A stretch of 64,000 bases of DNA. Source: Alphaproteobacteria bacterium. Its GTDB lineage: Bacteria > Pseudomonadota > Alphaproteobacteria > Micropepsales > Micropepsaceae. Below, piece by piece: positions 27,062 through 38,400 of this stretch (position 1 is its first letter; every line of letters begins with the position of its first letter). The stretch covers positions 1 through 64,000 of the forward strand of contig JAFKEW010000065.1 of assembly GCA_017308375.1 (NCBI GenBank). Reading direction: 5' to 3'. The notes below the pieces were generated by a model that saw only the letters and a program-made list of their open reading frames with translations, was not told the DNA's origin and did not search any database. The translations under genes were made by a program, and so were the position numbers.

Positions 27062-27274
27062 ATGTCGCCCCGGCTCAAGAAACTCATCGGCACACTCGTG
27101 ATCTTCATCTGGCTGCCGGTCTATATCCTGTTCGCCTGGGCCATCGGGCTGCACGTCCTGCCCAGTGCCAATGGCGTCACCGCATTCCTCTATTATGCAC
27201 TCGCCGGAACGCTGTGGATCATCCCCATCGGGCTGATGCTGCCCTGGATGTACCGCGACGCATCCCGCAATTAG
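27062..27274 (+). CDS. DUF2842 family small membrane protein
   Basis: The 70-residue protein has an N-terminal basic start (MSPRLKKLIG), then two membrane segments (TLVIFIWLPVYILFAWAIG and ALAGTLWIIPIGLMLPW) and a short basic end. The pattern and size match DUF2842, an alphaproteobacterial family of unknown function, frequently close to ctaA or metabolic genes. I use the ATG at 27062; upstream ATG 26996 would add an unlikely leader. Its stop region overlaps the end of the convergent PepSY gene by 4 bases. Confidence 0.8.
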   Translation: MSPRLKKLIGTLVIFIWLPVYILFAWAIGLHVLPSANGVTAFLYYALAGTLWIIPIGLMLPWMYRDASRN

Positions 27275-28548
27275 GCTTTGCGCAGCGCACCGGCCATGCG
27301 CTCACCCGCCAGCAGAACGATCACCGACAGGCCGAAAATCGGCAGCACGGCACACATGGTGACCACGCTCGCGATCAAGCCTTTCGGCCATGCGGTAGCG
27401 GTTTTCGGCGGCGGTGCGATGCGCCCCTCGGGTCTGCGCAGCCACCATGAAACAAATCCGGTCACGCTCAACCAGATCAGCGATAGCGCAAGACCCGTGT
27501 TCAGCATCAGGTTCGCGATCCCGAAATCGCCCTGATGCACATGTATGCCAAAGGCCACAAAGCGCGGGATGGCGGGCAGATCGCCCGGCCGCACATCGCG
27601 AATAATCTGGCCGCTCTGCGGATCGGCATGCAGCGTGCGATCCGCCCCCGGCATATGCTGGTTGGTCAGCCACAGCGGCGCGCCGGGCCATGGCGACAAC
27701 CGCACATCCAACAGGCCTTTCACCCCGCGCGCACGGGCCTGCGCCACCGCTTCATCCAATGCCTGCCCATGCGCCAGCATTTCCGCCGCGCTGGCGCCAC
27801 CGTTCGAAAATCCGGCCGGGCTCGTCTGCCCCGTTGCGGCCTGAATGCGCGACAGGATTTGCCCGCCCCAGAAACTGGTCCATGGCAGGGCACTGATCAG
27901 GAAGAACAGCAACGCCAGCGAAAACAGCACCGCAACACTGGCGTGCAGATCTTTCACCACGACGCGCGCGCCATGGCGGAAGCGTGGCCACAGCACTTCC
28001 GGAAATGGCCGCCCGCGCGGCCACCACAGATAAAATCCCGTCAGCACCATCACGATGGCCCAGCCATCGGCCAGTTCCAGCAGCCAGCTTCCCGCATCGC
28101 CAAGCGGCCAGCCGCCATGCAGCGCCCGCGTCAGTCCGGGTAACCATTGGGCGGGGGTCAGCGTGCCCAGAACATGCGCCGTATACGGATCAACGAAGAC
28201 GGGATAGGGAAGCCCGTCGCCGCCCTGCAACAGAACGGTCGTGCTGCGCGCGGGGTCCGCCGGCAGCAGCATACCCAGAACCGGCGTGTCTGTTCCGGCG
28301 TCGCGAATGGCGCCGGCCAGTTGTGCCCCCGGCGGCAGCGCCGCACCGCGCGGTTCGACAAACCGCATGGCCGGTTGCGTTTGGTCCATCCACCATTCCG
28401 ACCAGAGATAGAGCGTGCCCGTCGTGCTCTGCCACAGCACGAACGGGATCACGAGCAACGCGGCAAAGAAATGCCAGCGCCACAACAGGCCGTAATAACG
28501 TGGCCGCCCGGCTGCCACTGTATCGCCCCACACCATACCGTCCGCCAT
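27271..28548 (-). CDS. PepSY-associated transmembrane protein
   Basis: The 425-residue inner-membrane protein has the PepSY_TM layout: helix 1 at LWRWHFFAALLVIPFVLW, a periplasmic PepSY region, a second helix around ELADGWAIVMVLTGFYLWWPRG, VKDLHASVAVLFSLALLFFL, a second periplasmic region, and FGIHVHQGDFGIANLML leading to C-terminal helices. His residues in the WRWH, DLHAS and HVHQGD motifs are typical. Such proteins accompany TonB receptors for siderophores or copper and may act as ferric or cupric reductases. It starts 2 bases after the TonB receptor stop. Confidence 0.88.
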   Translation of the reverse strand: MADGMVWGDTVAAGRPRYYGLLWRWHFFAALLVIPFVLWQSTTGTLYLWSEWWMDQTQPAMRFVEPRGAALPPGAQLAGAIRDAGTDTPVLGMLLPADPARSTTVLLQGGDGLPYPVFVDPYTAHVLGTLTPAQWLPGLTRALHGGWPLGDAGSWLLELADGWAIVMVLTGFYLWWPRGRPFPEVLWPRFRHGARVVVKDLHASVAVLFSLALLFFLISALPWTSFWGGQILSRIQAATGQTSPAGFSNGGASAAEMLAHGQALDEAVAQARARGVKGLLDVRLSPWPGAPLWLTNQHMPGADRTLHADPQSGQIIRDVRPGDLPAIPRFVAFGIHVHQGDFGIANLMLNTGLALSLIWLSVTGFVSWWLRRPEGRIAPPPKTATAWPKGLIASVVTMCAVLPIFGLSVIVLLAGERMAGALRKA

Positions 28549-28550
28549 GG

Positions 28551-30621
28551 CTAAAACCCCGCCCGCGCGCCAACATAAAACGCGCGCCCCTCACCGGGAT
28601 AGAACACGGCTGTATTCACCGTGGGATCGGCCGCATTGGTGATGGCGCCGAATTCCGGCACATAATGCTTGTCCGCCAGATTGCGCGCATCCAGAAACAG
28701 CGACAGATGGCTGTTGATGCGAACGCCCGCGCTGAGGCCGTAAAGTGCATAACCCGGCACCTTCATCGTATTGGCATAATCGGCATAGGTGTTGACCGGC
28801 CGCCAGGTGATCGACGGCGCGACGAACAGCCCATCCGGCAATTCATATTTCAGCTCGGCGCGATATTGATGCACCGGAATGACCGGAAGCCGGTTGTCGC
28901 CATAGGTGGCATCGCCATCGAAATGAAAATCCGACCAGGTATAGGTCTGCCGCAAGGTCAATCGGCCATGCAGCGGTCCGTCATCGGTGATGGTCCAGTC
29001 CAGCCCCGCCTCGACGCCTTGATGAATGGTACGATCCGCGTTGAAGAACGCCGACGGTAGGCCGAACACGGCATAACTCAGCATCTCATCCTTCAGCGAT
29101 GCGCGATAGAAATCGACATCCCAGACCAGCGTGCTCGTCCGCCCGCGGGTGCCGAACTCGAACGTCCACGCCTTCTGCGGCACCACTGGCACAAAACCGG
29201 GATAGGGCGCCTGCACCAGTGCGCCGTAATGCGGCGGCTCCACCGATCGGGTGAGATTGGTGTAAATCTGCGTGCCGTTGTCATCCTGCCACAACAGGCC
29301 GATGCGCGGCGAAAGCCAGTCGAAATCCTTTGCGGCATTGTTCGCCGGGTTCAGCCGGTCGCGATAATCCCGTGTCGCAAGCCCGTAGGAGCCGCCCAGC
29401 ACCAGCGCCAGTTGTTTGACAATGAAAAGCCGGCCTTCGCCGAACACGTCCAGCCCCGATGCCTGTTGCCGGCCATTGCCGAACTGCGCCCCGTTCGCCC
29501 CGCCCGCATTCACGAACAGGTTCTGATTGGTCACGCCCTGCCGGTACGACACGCCCCAGAACAGATCGGCATCGCGGCCCAGCACCGTTCCCGCCCAATC
29601 GAAGCGGCCGAACAATCCCTCGGTCGAGATGTTCTGGGCGATGACGATGGAAATCGGATGATGAATATCCGTATGCGTGACATAGACGCCGCCGTCGAAA
29701 CTCAGATTGTCGTCGAAACGCCAATGCGTTTGCAGCGACAGGCGGCCCACCGTCTGGTTGCGGGCCCAGCGATTGGCGACCACATTCGCGCCCGCTGCTT
29801 GCGGCGTGGCCAGCGCGTCGGCCAGGCTCAGCGTCCCCGGCACCTGCTGGCGAATATCGGCGCCATAGGCAATCAGGCGGATTTCCTGATCGGTGCCGAA
29901 GCTGTATCCGGTGTTGAGGGTGCCGCGCACCTCCTTCTGCCCGCTCCAGTCGCGAAAACCATCGGCGGTCATGCCTTCGATGGCGCCATAGACATCCCAA
30001 TCGTCATCGGCGCGTGCCACCGCCGCGCGCCCGCGCACGGTCCCGAACGAGCCGCCTTCCAGCCGCAGCATGTCCGGCGCCTCCGCCGTGCGGCCTGTCG
30101 GCGTGATCAGGTTGATCGCGCCGCCAAGCTGCGCCCCCCCAAAACGCAGCGCATTGCCGCCCTTGTAGACTTCGATATAGCGCGCCCCCAGCGCGTCGAC
30201 CTTCTGGAAATCCGAGAACCCGTCGGCATCGGCGAACGGCACACCATCCTGCGCCAGCAACACGCCGCGCTGATGATAAGGCTGGCTGATGCCGGAGCCG
30301 CGAATGGAAAGCCGCGATTCCTCGCCATAGCGTTTTTCCGCGATCACGCCCGGCACATCGCGCAACAGATCGGGCATCCCGACAACCAGCCGGTTTTCAT
30401 AGCTCTCCGCCGCCACCACGGCCACCGCCCCCGGCGTGCGGGACAGGCGATTGCGGGCCGCCGCCACCACCGGCGCATCGTCCGTATTGCGCGCCGCGGT
30501 GACGATCACGGTTTCGACCTGAAAACGGTCTTTCTGGTCCTGCGCACCCGCCTGCGAAGCAGCCGTCAACGCACATAAGGTCAAGGCAACGCGCGATACA
30601 GCGCGTGAAGTTCCGGGCATG
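28551..30621 (-). CDS. TonB-dependent outer-membrane receptor
   Basis: From the ATG at 30621 the protein is 689 aa with a Sec signal peptide (ending near SQAGAQ). The plug domain follows (VETVIVTAAR TonB box-like, then PDLLRDVPGVIAEKRYGEESRLSIRGSG and NALRFGGAQLGGAINLITPTG), then the 22-strand barrel ending in ...VGARAGF with a terminal Phe. It resembles FecA-like or copper-type receptors; the ligand cannot be told from sequence alone. The genes DUF2946, this receptor and a PepSY protein follow in order on one strand, so a metal or metal-chelate uptake operon is likely. Confidence 0.9.
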
Positions 30622-30648
30622 ATGGCCCCCTCTGCATGAGATGAAACG

Positions 30649-30675
30649 GGCCCGCACAGATACAATCTGCGGGCC
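30649..30675 (-). other. hairpin between DUF2946 and the TonB receptor gene
   Basis: GGCCCGCACAGAT and ATCTGCGGGCC form a stem with one bulge and a 3-base loop. It lies in the 68-base space between the two genes and could set their relative expression by attenuation or mRNA processing; there is no T-run. Confidence 0.4.
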
Positions 30676-30689
30676 GGACGAAATTTCAC

Positions 30690-31085
30690 TCAGGTGAGAT
30701 GGGGCGGCGCGCGCGGGGAATGCTGTGGGGGAAGCGGCGCCGCAATCGGGGCTTCGGCGAATGTCTGCGGCCGCCAGACGGTTTCGATCAGGCCGGGTGC
30801 CGCGGTGGCCACAACCACCGGCGCGCTCGCCAGATGCGGCGCACCGGCAAACGGGCAAACCCCGTCATGATGCGCAGAATTGCCCTTGTCCGGGGCCTTC
30901 TTGTGCGGTTGGCCGTTGCTGTCGAAGGTAATCTGAATCTGGCCGTTCGCGGTGCAAAGCACGATCGGCGGCCCGCCTACCTTCCCGCCTGCGCCATTAG
31001 GCATCCAGCCCGCCGGCAACAGCGCACTCAGCAGCATCGCGGCAAGCGCGATATAGGTGGCGGCAAGGCGGGTGGCGATTGTCAT
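30690..31085 (-). CDS. DUF2946-like secreted or membrane-anchored protein
   Basis: From the ATG at 31085 the product is 131 aa. An N-terminal hydrophobic segment (ATYIALAAMLLSALLPAGWMP) is followed by PIVLCTANGQIQITFDSNG and HHDGVCPFAGAPH. The LPAGWMP segment, the C-T-A motif and the later H..D..CPFA cluster are the marks of DUF2946. The Cys and His residues suggest metal, perhaps copper, binding. Family members sit next to TonB receptors and PepSY proteins, as here, and it precedes the receptor by 68 bases. An open frame continues upstream without a binding site, so I use this start. Confidence 0.75.
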   Translation of the reverse strand: MTIATRLAATYIALAAMLLSALLPAGWMPNGAGGKVGGPPIVLCTANGQIQITFDSNGQPHKKAPDKGNSAHHDGVCPFAGAPHLASAPVVVATAAPGLIETVWRPQTFAEAPIAAPLPPQHSPRAPPHLT

Positions 31086-31153
31086 GATGCCCTCGCCCGC
31101 GAGCGAACCCGCTTTCCGGCAACGGAACAAGCACGAACGATGTCGCAGCCGAA

Positions 31154-31465
31154 TCAGTACCCGCCGCTGCCCTTCGCCACCACCGCCAGCGCCTTTGCGA
31201 TCTCCGCTTTGCAGGTGGCGGTATCGCCCTTGGCGATCGCAGCCTGCGCGGCGCGCACATGCGCCACCGCAGCGACCTTTTCTTCCTGCTCGATCACCGG
31301 CTGAATTTTCAGCTCCGCATCGACGATCATGTCGTCGCAACTCATCCCGCCGCTGTCGCCCTGCGGCGCTTCGGCCGGTGCAGGCGCGGGCGTCGGCGTC
31401 ATCTGTGCTGCGGCCGGCCCAATTCCGGCCAATCCGGCAATCAGCACGGCATATCGTATCCGCAT
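31154..31465 (-). CDS. small secreted protein, unrecognised
   Basis: The start at 31465 has GAGGA six bases before it. The 103-residue product has a clear signal peptide (RIRYAVLIAGLAGIGPAAAQ), a short Pro-rich linker, and an acidic helical domain with two Cys (MSCDDM and TATCKAEI). It would be periplasmic. It is first in a leftward run with DUF2946, the TonB receptor and PepSY (68 bases to DUF2946), so it may take part in the same process. I do not recognise a family. Confidence 0.7.
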   Translation of the reverse strand: MRIRYAVLIAGLAGIGPAAAQMTPTPAPAPAEAPQGDSGGMSCDDMIVDAELKIQPVIEQEEKVAAVAHVRAAQAAIAKGDTATCKAEIAKALAVVAKGSGGY

Positions 31466-31727
31466 GAATATCCTCATCCCGGAATCCCGGCAGCAGTCTC
31501 GTTGAAACGTGCGCCGCCGCATCCCCGTTCCCGGCCGCTATTCCCACAGGCGCCGGGTTGTTCATGTACCATACTGCAACCGTCCGGAATATGACCGCGG
31601 GTTGGCGATTGTCCGATACATCCGAGGACGATTGGCCGTCTCCTGCCTTGCGCCATCCGGCCATATCGGTAGAACGGTATCGACCACCCGGTAATGGTCC
31701 GCGGCCCAGCACCCGCAGGAGTAACAT

Positions 31728-32072
31728 ATGAGTGGCACCAATGAAGGCGCGCCGCCGGAAAAGCGCCAATCAGCCCGCCGCCGGACCCTTTTGCGTGGCA
31801 AACTTGTCCACTCTGCCGGTTCCTTTACGCAGGATTGCGCCATCCGCAATCTTTCGGAAACAGGCGCCCAGGTTCGCGTGACGAATGCCCAATCGATCCC
31901 GGACAAGATGCAACTGATCGATATCACCAACGCCATGCTTTACGAGGCGGAAATCGTCTGGCGCCGCGCGCCCGAATTCGGCCTGCGCTTTCTGGCCGGT
32001 TGCCCCGCACAGGAAGCGCCGCCCCGCCTCTATTATCTACGCCAGCTCTGGCTGGAATGTTCGCGGCGCTAA
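31728..32072 (+). CDS. PilZ domain protein
   Basis: The 114-residue protein is one PilZ domain. The RxxxR element is in SARRRTLLRGKL, the (D/N)xSxxG element is IRNLSETGAQV, and WRRAPEFGLRF matches the end of the barrel. The motifs needed to bind cyclic di-GMP are thus present, though the second has Asn in place of the commoner Asp. It could link c-di-GMP to a nearby process, such as the cyclic glucan synthase 400 bases downstream, but that is only suggested by position. AGGAG lies before the ATG. Confidence 0.85.
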   Translation: MSGTNEGAPPEKRQSARRRTLLRGKLVHSAGSFTQDCAIRNLSETGAQVRVTNAQSIPDKMQLIDITNAMLYEAEIVWRRAPEFGLRFLAGCPAQEAPPRLYYLRQLWLECSRR

Positions 32073-32081
32073 AAGCGGTTC

Positions 32082-32150
32082 CAGGAAAAGTGTGAAGCGG
32101 TTTTCCGTCCGGAACCGCGACAGATAATTAAAATCGGTTCCAGGAAAAGT
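32082..32150. repeat. GGAAAAGTG-family repeats
   Basis: A full unit AGGAAAAGTGTGAAGCGGTTTTCC lies at 32083-32106 and a half unit GGTTCCAGGAAAAGTA at 32135-32150. They lie in the 400-base gap between the PilZ gene and the glucan synthase; the rest of the gap shows no gene. Confidence 0.6.
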
Positions 32151-32473
32151 ATCTACGCCCGCGCGCCTACCCTGCACGTTGCTTACAATTAAGTTCCATC
32201 TGCTGAGGCAAATGTGCGCCCATGGAACTATTGCCGCGTTGGCCCGTTGTAACAGGACACCGGGGGCTAAACCGGCCGGCGCGTTGCGTATTTCCATGTC
32301 CGCAAGGTTGGACCGTGCGGGGCGTTTGACCGCACGCTTTGAACACCCGTGGGCGGCATCGCCACCGGCAGTCACACCACCACCCCTGCGATGTGCGTCA
32401 TGATTGTTGGGCAAGGCATTTTCGCTTGGATACGAAACCATCACAGACTGATCCGGCGTCCCGTTCGAACTTC

Positions 32474-35400
32474 ATGATGGAGCCGGGTATATCGGGGCAG
32501 GAGCCACCGATCCGGGCCGAACTCTTCAGTGTTGAGCGGCTGGAGCAGCACGCCCGCAGCCTCGCCGCCGCGCAGACGCTCGCCCCCCGGCACAAGCGCG
32601 GCCGCCCGATGGCACCGCGGCTCTATGACAACACCAAGGTTCTACGCACCGCCTATCGCGCCATCGCGCATGCGGCATCCGCCCGCCGCGCCATCAAGCC
32701 CGCAGCCGAATGGATGCTCGACAATTTTTATATCATCGACGAGCAGATTCGCGAGATCAAGAACGATCTGCCGCCCGGCTATTACCGCACCCTGCCGAAA
32801 CTGGGCGAAGGTCCGCTTGCCGGTTATCCGCGTGTGTTCGGCATTGCCTGGGCGCTCGTCGCCCACACCGACAGCGCCTTCGACATTGAAAAACTCACCC
32901 GCTTCGTTCAGGCCTATCAGACGGTGCAACCCCTCACCATCGGTGAATTGTGGGCGCTCGCGATCACGCTGCGCATCACGCTGGTGGAAAACCTGCGCCG
33001 CCTGGCCGAATCCATCGTGCTGCGCCTCTCCGCCAGCCAGGAAGCCGACACGCTCGCCGACCGCTTCCTCGCACCCGGCCCGCAGAACGCGGACGCGGTT
33101 GAAGCCGCGCTGAACGATGCGTTGTGGTCCACGCCGTTCGTGGTTCAGCTTGCCCAGCGCCTGCGTGACCGCGATCCCAACACCACACCCGCTTTGCGCT
33201 GGCTGGACACCCGCCTCGCGCTCGAACGCACCAGTATCGACCAGATCGTCCGCGAGGAGGTTCAACGCCAGAGCGCGATGAACGTCACCGTGCGCAACGT
33301 CATCACCAGCATGCGCATGGTATCGATGGTCAATTGGGCGGAGTTTTTTGAAAGCGTCAGCCCGGTCGACAAGGTGCTGCGCACCAGTTCCAGTTTCGCC
33401 GCGATGGATTTCCCCACCCGCGACAATTACCGCCGCGCGGTGGAGGGGCTGGCCCGCGGCAGCGGACAATCCGAAATCGCGGTGGCGCAGCGCGCCGTCG
33501 CCGCCGCGGAACAGGCCGCCCGGAACGCGAAGCCGGATGATCGCGCGACGCTGCGCGAATGCGATCCCGGTTTCTATCTGATCGGGCCGGGCCGGCGCAC
33601 GCTGGAGCGTGCGCTCACCTGCCGCGTTCCCATCCGTACACGGATTTTCCGCCTCAATTCCCGCCTCGGCGTTCTCAGCTATATCGGCATGATCGCGATC
33701 GTCACCGCGCTCGTCCTCGCGCCGGTCATCATCGCCAGCACCTATCTCAATGTCGCTGTCTGGGTGCTGGCCGCACTCGCCGTCGCGGCACTGGTTCCCG
33801 CGTCCGATGTGGCGGTTGCCATCGTGAACCGCATCATCACACGCCACGTCGGCCCCACCTTGCTGCCCAGCATGGCATTGCGCGATGGCGTGCCTGCGGA
33901 CCTCGCGACCATCATCGTGGTGCCGACCATTCTCGGCGACATGGATGACATTGCCCGGCAGGTGGAACGGCTGGAGGTGCATCACCTCTCCAATCCCGAT
34001 GCCAATTTCTGTTATGCGCTGCTTTCCGACTGGCGCGACTGGAAGGACGAACACGCCCCGGACGATGACCGCCTGCTGGCCGAAGCCACCGAGGGGATTG
34101 CCCGCCTCAACGCCCACTATGTTCCGCCCGGTGGCGGCGCGCGGTTCTTTCTGCTGCATCGCCGCCGCCTGTGGAACGCCGGTGAAGACAAATGGATCGG
34201 CTGGGAACGCAAGCGCGGCAAGCTGCATGAATTGAACCGCCTTCTGCGCGGCGCCGGCGATACAACCTTCATCACGGCCGATGGCAGCACACCATCGCTG
34301 CCGCAGAACATCCGCTATGTCATCACGCTCGATGCCGATACGCGCCTGCCCATCGGGGCTGCCCGCCGCATGGTGGGCAAGATGGCCCATCCCCTCAACC
34401 AGCCTTACTTCGACGCGCGGAAAGGCCGGGTCGCCCATGGCCACGGCATTCTTCAGCCGCGTGTCACGCCCTCGCTGCCGCTTGGCGATCAGGGTTCGCT
34501 CTATCAGCGCGTGTTCTCGGGGCCGGATGGGCTCGATCCCTATGCGCTCGCCGTTTCCGATGTCTATCAGGACCTGTTCGAGGAAGGCTCTTATTCCGGC
34601 AAGGGCATTTACGAGATCGACACGTTCGAGGCTGCGCTGGAAGGCCAGATCCCGGAATGCAGCGTTCTCAGCCACGATCTGCTCGAAGGCATTCTCGCGC
34701 GTGCCGGTCTTGCTTCCGATATCGAGGTGGTGGAGGAATTTCCCTCCCGCTACAACGTCGCCGCCGCCCGCCAGCACCGCTGGGTGCGTGGCGACTGGCA
34801 GTTGCTGCCGTGGATATTCGGCTTCGGTGCCAGATGGCGCCGCAACGGAAAAACCTCTCTGCCGCCGATGGGGCGCTGGAAGCTGCTGGACAATCTGCGC
34901 CGCTCGCTCTCTGCGCCCGCGGCGGTGCTCACCATGCTGCTGGGCTGGCTTCTGCCATTGCCGGCGGCGGTTTTGTGGACCGGCTTCGTCGTCCTGACCG
35001 TCGTGCTGCCGTCTTTCGTTCCCCCGCTCAGCAGCATTCTGCCACCGCGCCGCCACACCTCGTGGCGCAATCACATCCACGCGCTGGCCCGCGATTTCGA
35101 ACTCGCATTGCAGCAAAGCGTGTTCCTGCTCACCTTCCTCGCCCATCAGGCCTGGCTGATGACGGATGCGGTGGCCCGCACACTCTATCGCCTTGTCGTG
35201 CGCCGCCGCCTGCTCGAATGGGTTACCGCGGCACAGACCAATGACGATCTGCAATTCGACCGCCGCTCCCTTTTCACGCAGATGGCGGCCAGCATCGCCT
35301 TTGCGCTCGCCGCCTTCGCGCTGCTCTACGTATTCGGCAACCACCCATGGTCGATTGCCGCGCCGTTCACGGCCTTGTGGATTCTGTCGCCCCTGATCGC

Positions 35401-38400
35401 GCACTGGGCCAGTACCCAGCCGCCTTCCGCCGGTCACCTGACGATCGACGGTGACGACGCGCAGAAATTGCGCATGGTGGCGCGCCGGACCTGGCGGTTT
35501 TTTGAAACCTTCGTCACTGCGGCGGACAACATGCTGCCGCCCGACAATTTTCAGGAAGACCCGGCACCGGTCATCGCGCACCGCACTTCGCCCACCAATA
35601 TCGGCCTTTATCTGCTCTCCACCGTCTCGGCCCGCGACTTCGGCTGGATCGGCACGCACGACATGCTGGACCGGCTGGAAGCCACCATGGCAACCATGGA
35701 CAGGCTGGAGCGTTCGCGCGGCCATTTTTACAACTGGTATGAAACGACCGACCTGCGCGCGCTGGAACCGAAATACATTTCCACGGTCGACAGCGGCAAT
35801 CTTGCCGGGCATCTGATCGCGCTCTCCAACACCTGCAAGGAAATCGCAGACGCGCCCGCCTGCAATCCGCACTGGGCGTTCGCCGTTGCCGACAATCTGG
35901 CCCTGATGCGCGGCGCCATCGTGGCCCACGCCGTCGAACTGCATCGGGACGATGCCGCACAGGCCGCCCTGACCGCCGCGCTGGACGATTTTGCGGCCCG
36001 CCTTCAGATGCCCGCGCCCACGCCATCCGCCATCGCCGCCCGTCTGGATGAACTGGCGCAAAAGGCCGATGCCTTGTCCGGGCAGGTCCGGCTTTGCCCC
36101 GGCAAATGCGAAAGCGGCGGCTGCGGCGAGATTGCGTACTGGACCAATGCGCTCGGCACCGCCATCGCCGCCAGTGCCCGCGACGTTACGCAATTGATGC
36201 CGTGGGCCGCGATCATCGCGCGCGACCCGCCACCGGCAGATGTCATGGCCGCGCTCGATACCATGCCAACGCTTGCGGCCCTTGCCGATCATTGCAACGC
36301 GGCGCTCAAGGCCCTGCATCCGCCCTGCACGAAGGACAGTCACCCCGAAACGGCCCTCGAACAGGCGCTGGAGGCTTCCGTCGCCGCGGCGGCTCGCCTC
36401 CAGTCCCGGCTCTCAACGCTCGCGGCCGACGCCAAATCGCTGTTCGATGCGATGACGTTCGATTTCCTTTTCGATCAGCACCGGCAATTGTTCTCCATCG
36501 GCTATCGCGGCGCCGACGGCACGCTCGATTCCAATTTCTACGATCTGCTGGCCTCGGAAGCGCGGCTGGCCAGTTTCGTCGCCATCGCCAAGGGCGATGT
36601 GCCCGCCAAGCACTGGTTTCATCTCGGCCGCACCTTGACGCCCATCGGCCGCAATTCCGGCCTGATCTCGTGGTCCGGCTCGATGTTCGAGTATCTGATG
36701 CCGTCGCTCGTCATGCGCGCACCGGCGGGCAGCCTGCTCGAACACACCAACCGGCTGATCGTCCGCCGTCAGGAGGATTATGGCCGCGAACTGGGCGTGC
36801 CATGGGGCATGTCGGAATCCGGTTATTTCGCCCGCGACATCGAAAAGACCTTTCAATATTCCAGTTTCGGTGTCCCCGACCTCGGGCTGAAACGCGGCCT
36901 GAGCGACAACATCGTGGTCGCGCCCTATGCGAGCGGCCTTGCTGCGATGGTCGATCCTGCCGCGGCGGCGCGAAACTATATCACCTTGCAAGGTCTTGGC
37001 GTTCGCGGCCCCTACGGCTGGTACGAAGCGGTCGACTACACCCCTGCCCGCCTGCCGCAAGGCGCAAAATTCGAAATCGTGCGCACCTATATGGCCCATC
37101 ATCAGGGCATGACCATCGTGGCGCTTTCCAACGCGCTGCATGACGGCCAGATGCGAGCGCGCTTTCACGCCGAACCGATCGTTCAGGCGACCGAACTTCT
37201 GTTGCAGGAACGTGTGCCGCGCGACATCGCGCTTGCCCGTCCGCCGCCGGACCAGACGCCCACCACCACCGATGCCGAGACGCCGCCGGATTCACAACGC
37301 CGCTACACCAACGCCCATTCGCGCATTCCGCGCACACAATTGCTGTCGAATGGCCGCCTCGCCGCCATGGTCACCGCCGCGGGCTCCGGCTACACGGCCT
37401 GGCGTGACATTGCGCTCACCCGCTGGCGTGAGGATGTCGCCCGCGATCATTGGGGCAGCTATGTTTTCCTGCGTGATGTGCGCAGCGGCGAATACTGGTC
37501 CGCCACCTATCAACCCGGCACCACCGAGCCGGATAGCTATGAGGTGACCTTCTCCGAAGATCGCGTCGACATCACCCGCACCGAAGGCAGCATGACCACG
37601 GTGCTGACCGTCGCGATCTCGCCGGAAGACGATGCCGAGGTGCGCCGTATCGCCATCACCAATCACGGGCCCCGCCATCGCGACATCGAAATCACCTCTT
37701 ACGCCGAACTTTCGCTCGCCCGGCAGGCGGACGACATTGCCCATCCCGCCTTCGCCAAGATGTTCGTCGAAACCGAATTCGTGCGGGACATGGGCGTCAT
37801 CCTCGCCACACGGCGGCAGCGTTCTTCCGGCGATCCCATGATCTGGGCTGCGCACCTTTCGGTGGTGGAGGGGGATTCCACCGGCGACGTGCAGTTTGAA
37901 ACCGACCGTGCCCGCTTCATCGACCGCGGCCAGACCATCCGCACCGCCGCCGCCATCACCGAAGGCTGGCCGCTTTCCAACACCGCCGGTGCGGTGCTCG
38001 ATCCCATCTTCAGTCTGCGCCGCCGGGTGCGGATTCCGCGAGGTGCCACCGCGCGCATCGCGTTCTGGACCGTGGCCGCCGAAAGCCGCGATGCGGTGAT
38101 GAATCTCGCCGACAAGCATCACGACGCCATCGCCTTCGACCGCGCCACCACGCTGGCCTGGACGCAGGCGCAGATGCAGCTCCATCACCTCGGCATTGCA
38201 CAGGAAGACGCGCAACTTTTTCAGCGCCTTGCCAATCACATCCTTTATTCCGATCCGGTGCTGCGTCCGGCACCGGCCACCATTCAGCGCAATCTGCGCC
38301 GCGCCAGCACCTTGTGGCCGCAAGGCATCTCCGGCGATCTGCCCATCGTGCTCGTCCGCGTCTGCGAGGAGGATGAACTGACCCTGGTGCACCAATTGCT

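Noticed and set aside
32642-36343. 1233-aa leftward frame opposite the glucan synthase
   Set aside because: Shadow frame; the rightward product carries glycosyltransferase and GH94 motifs throughout.
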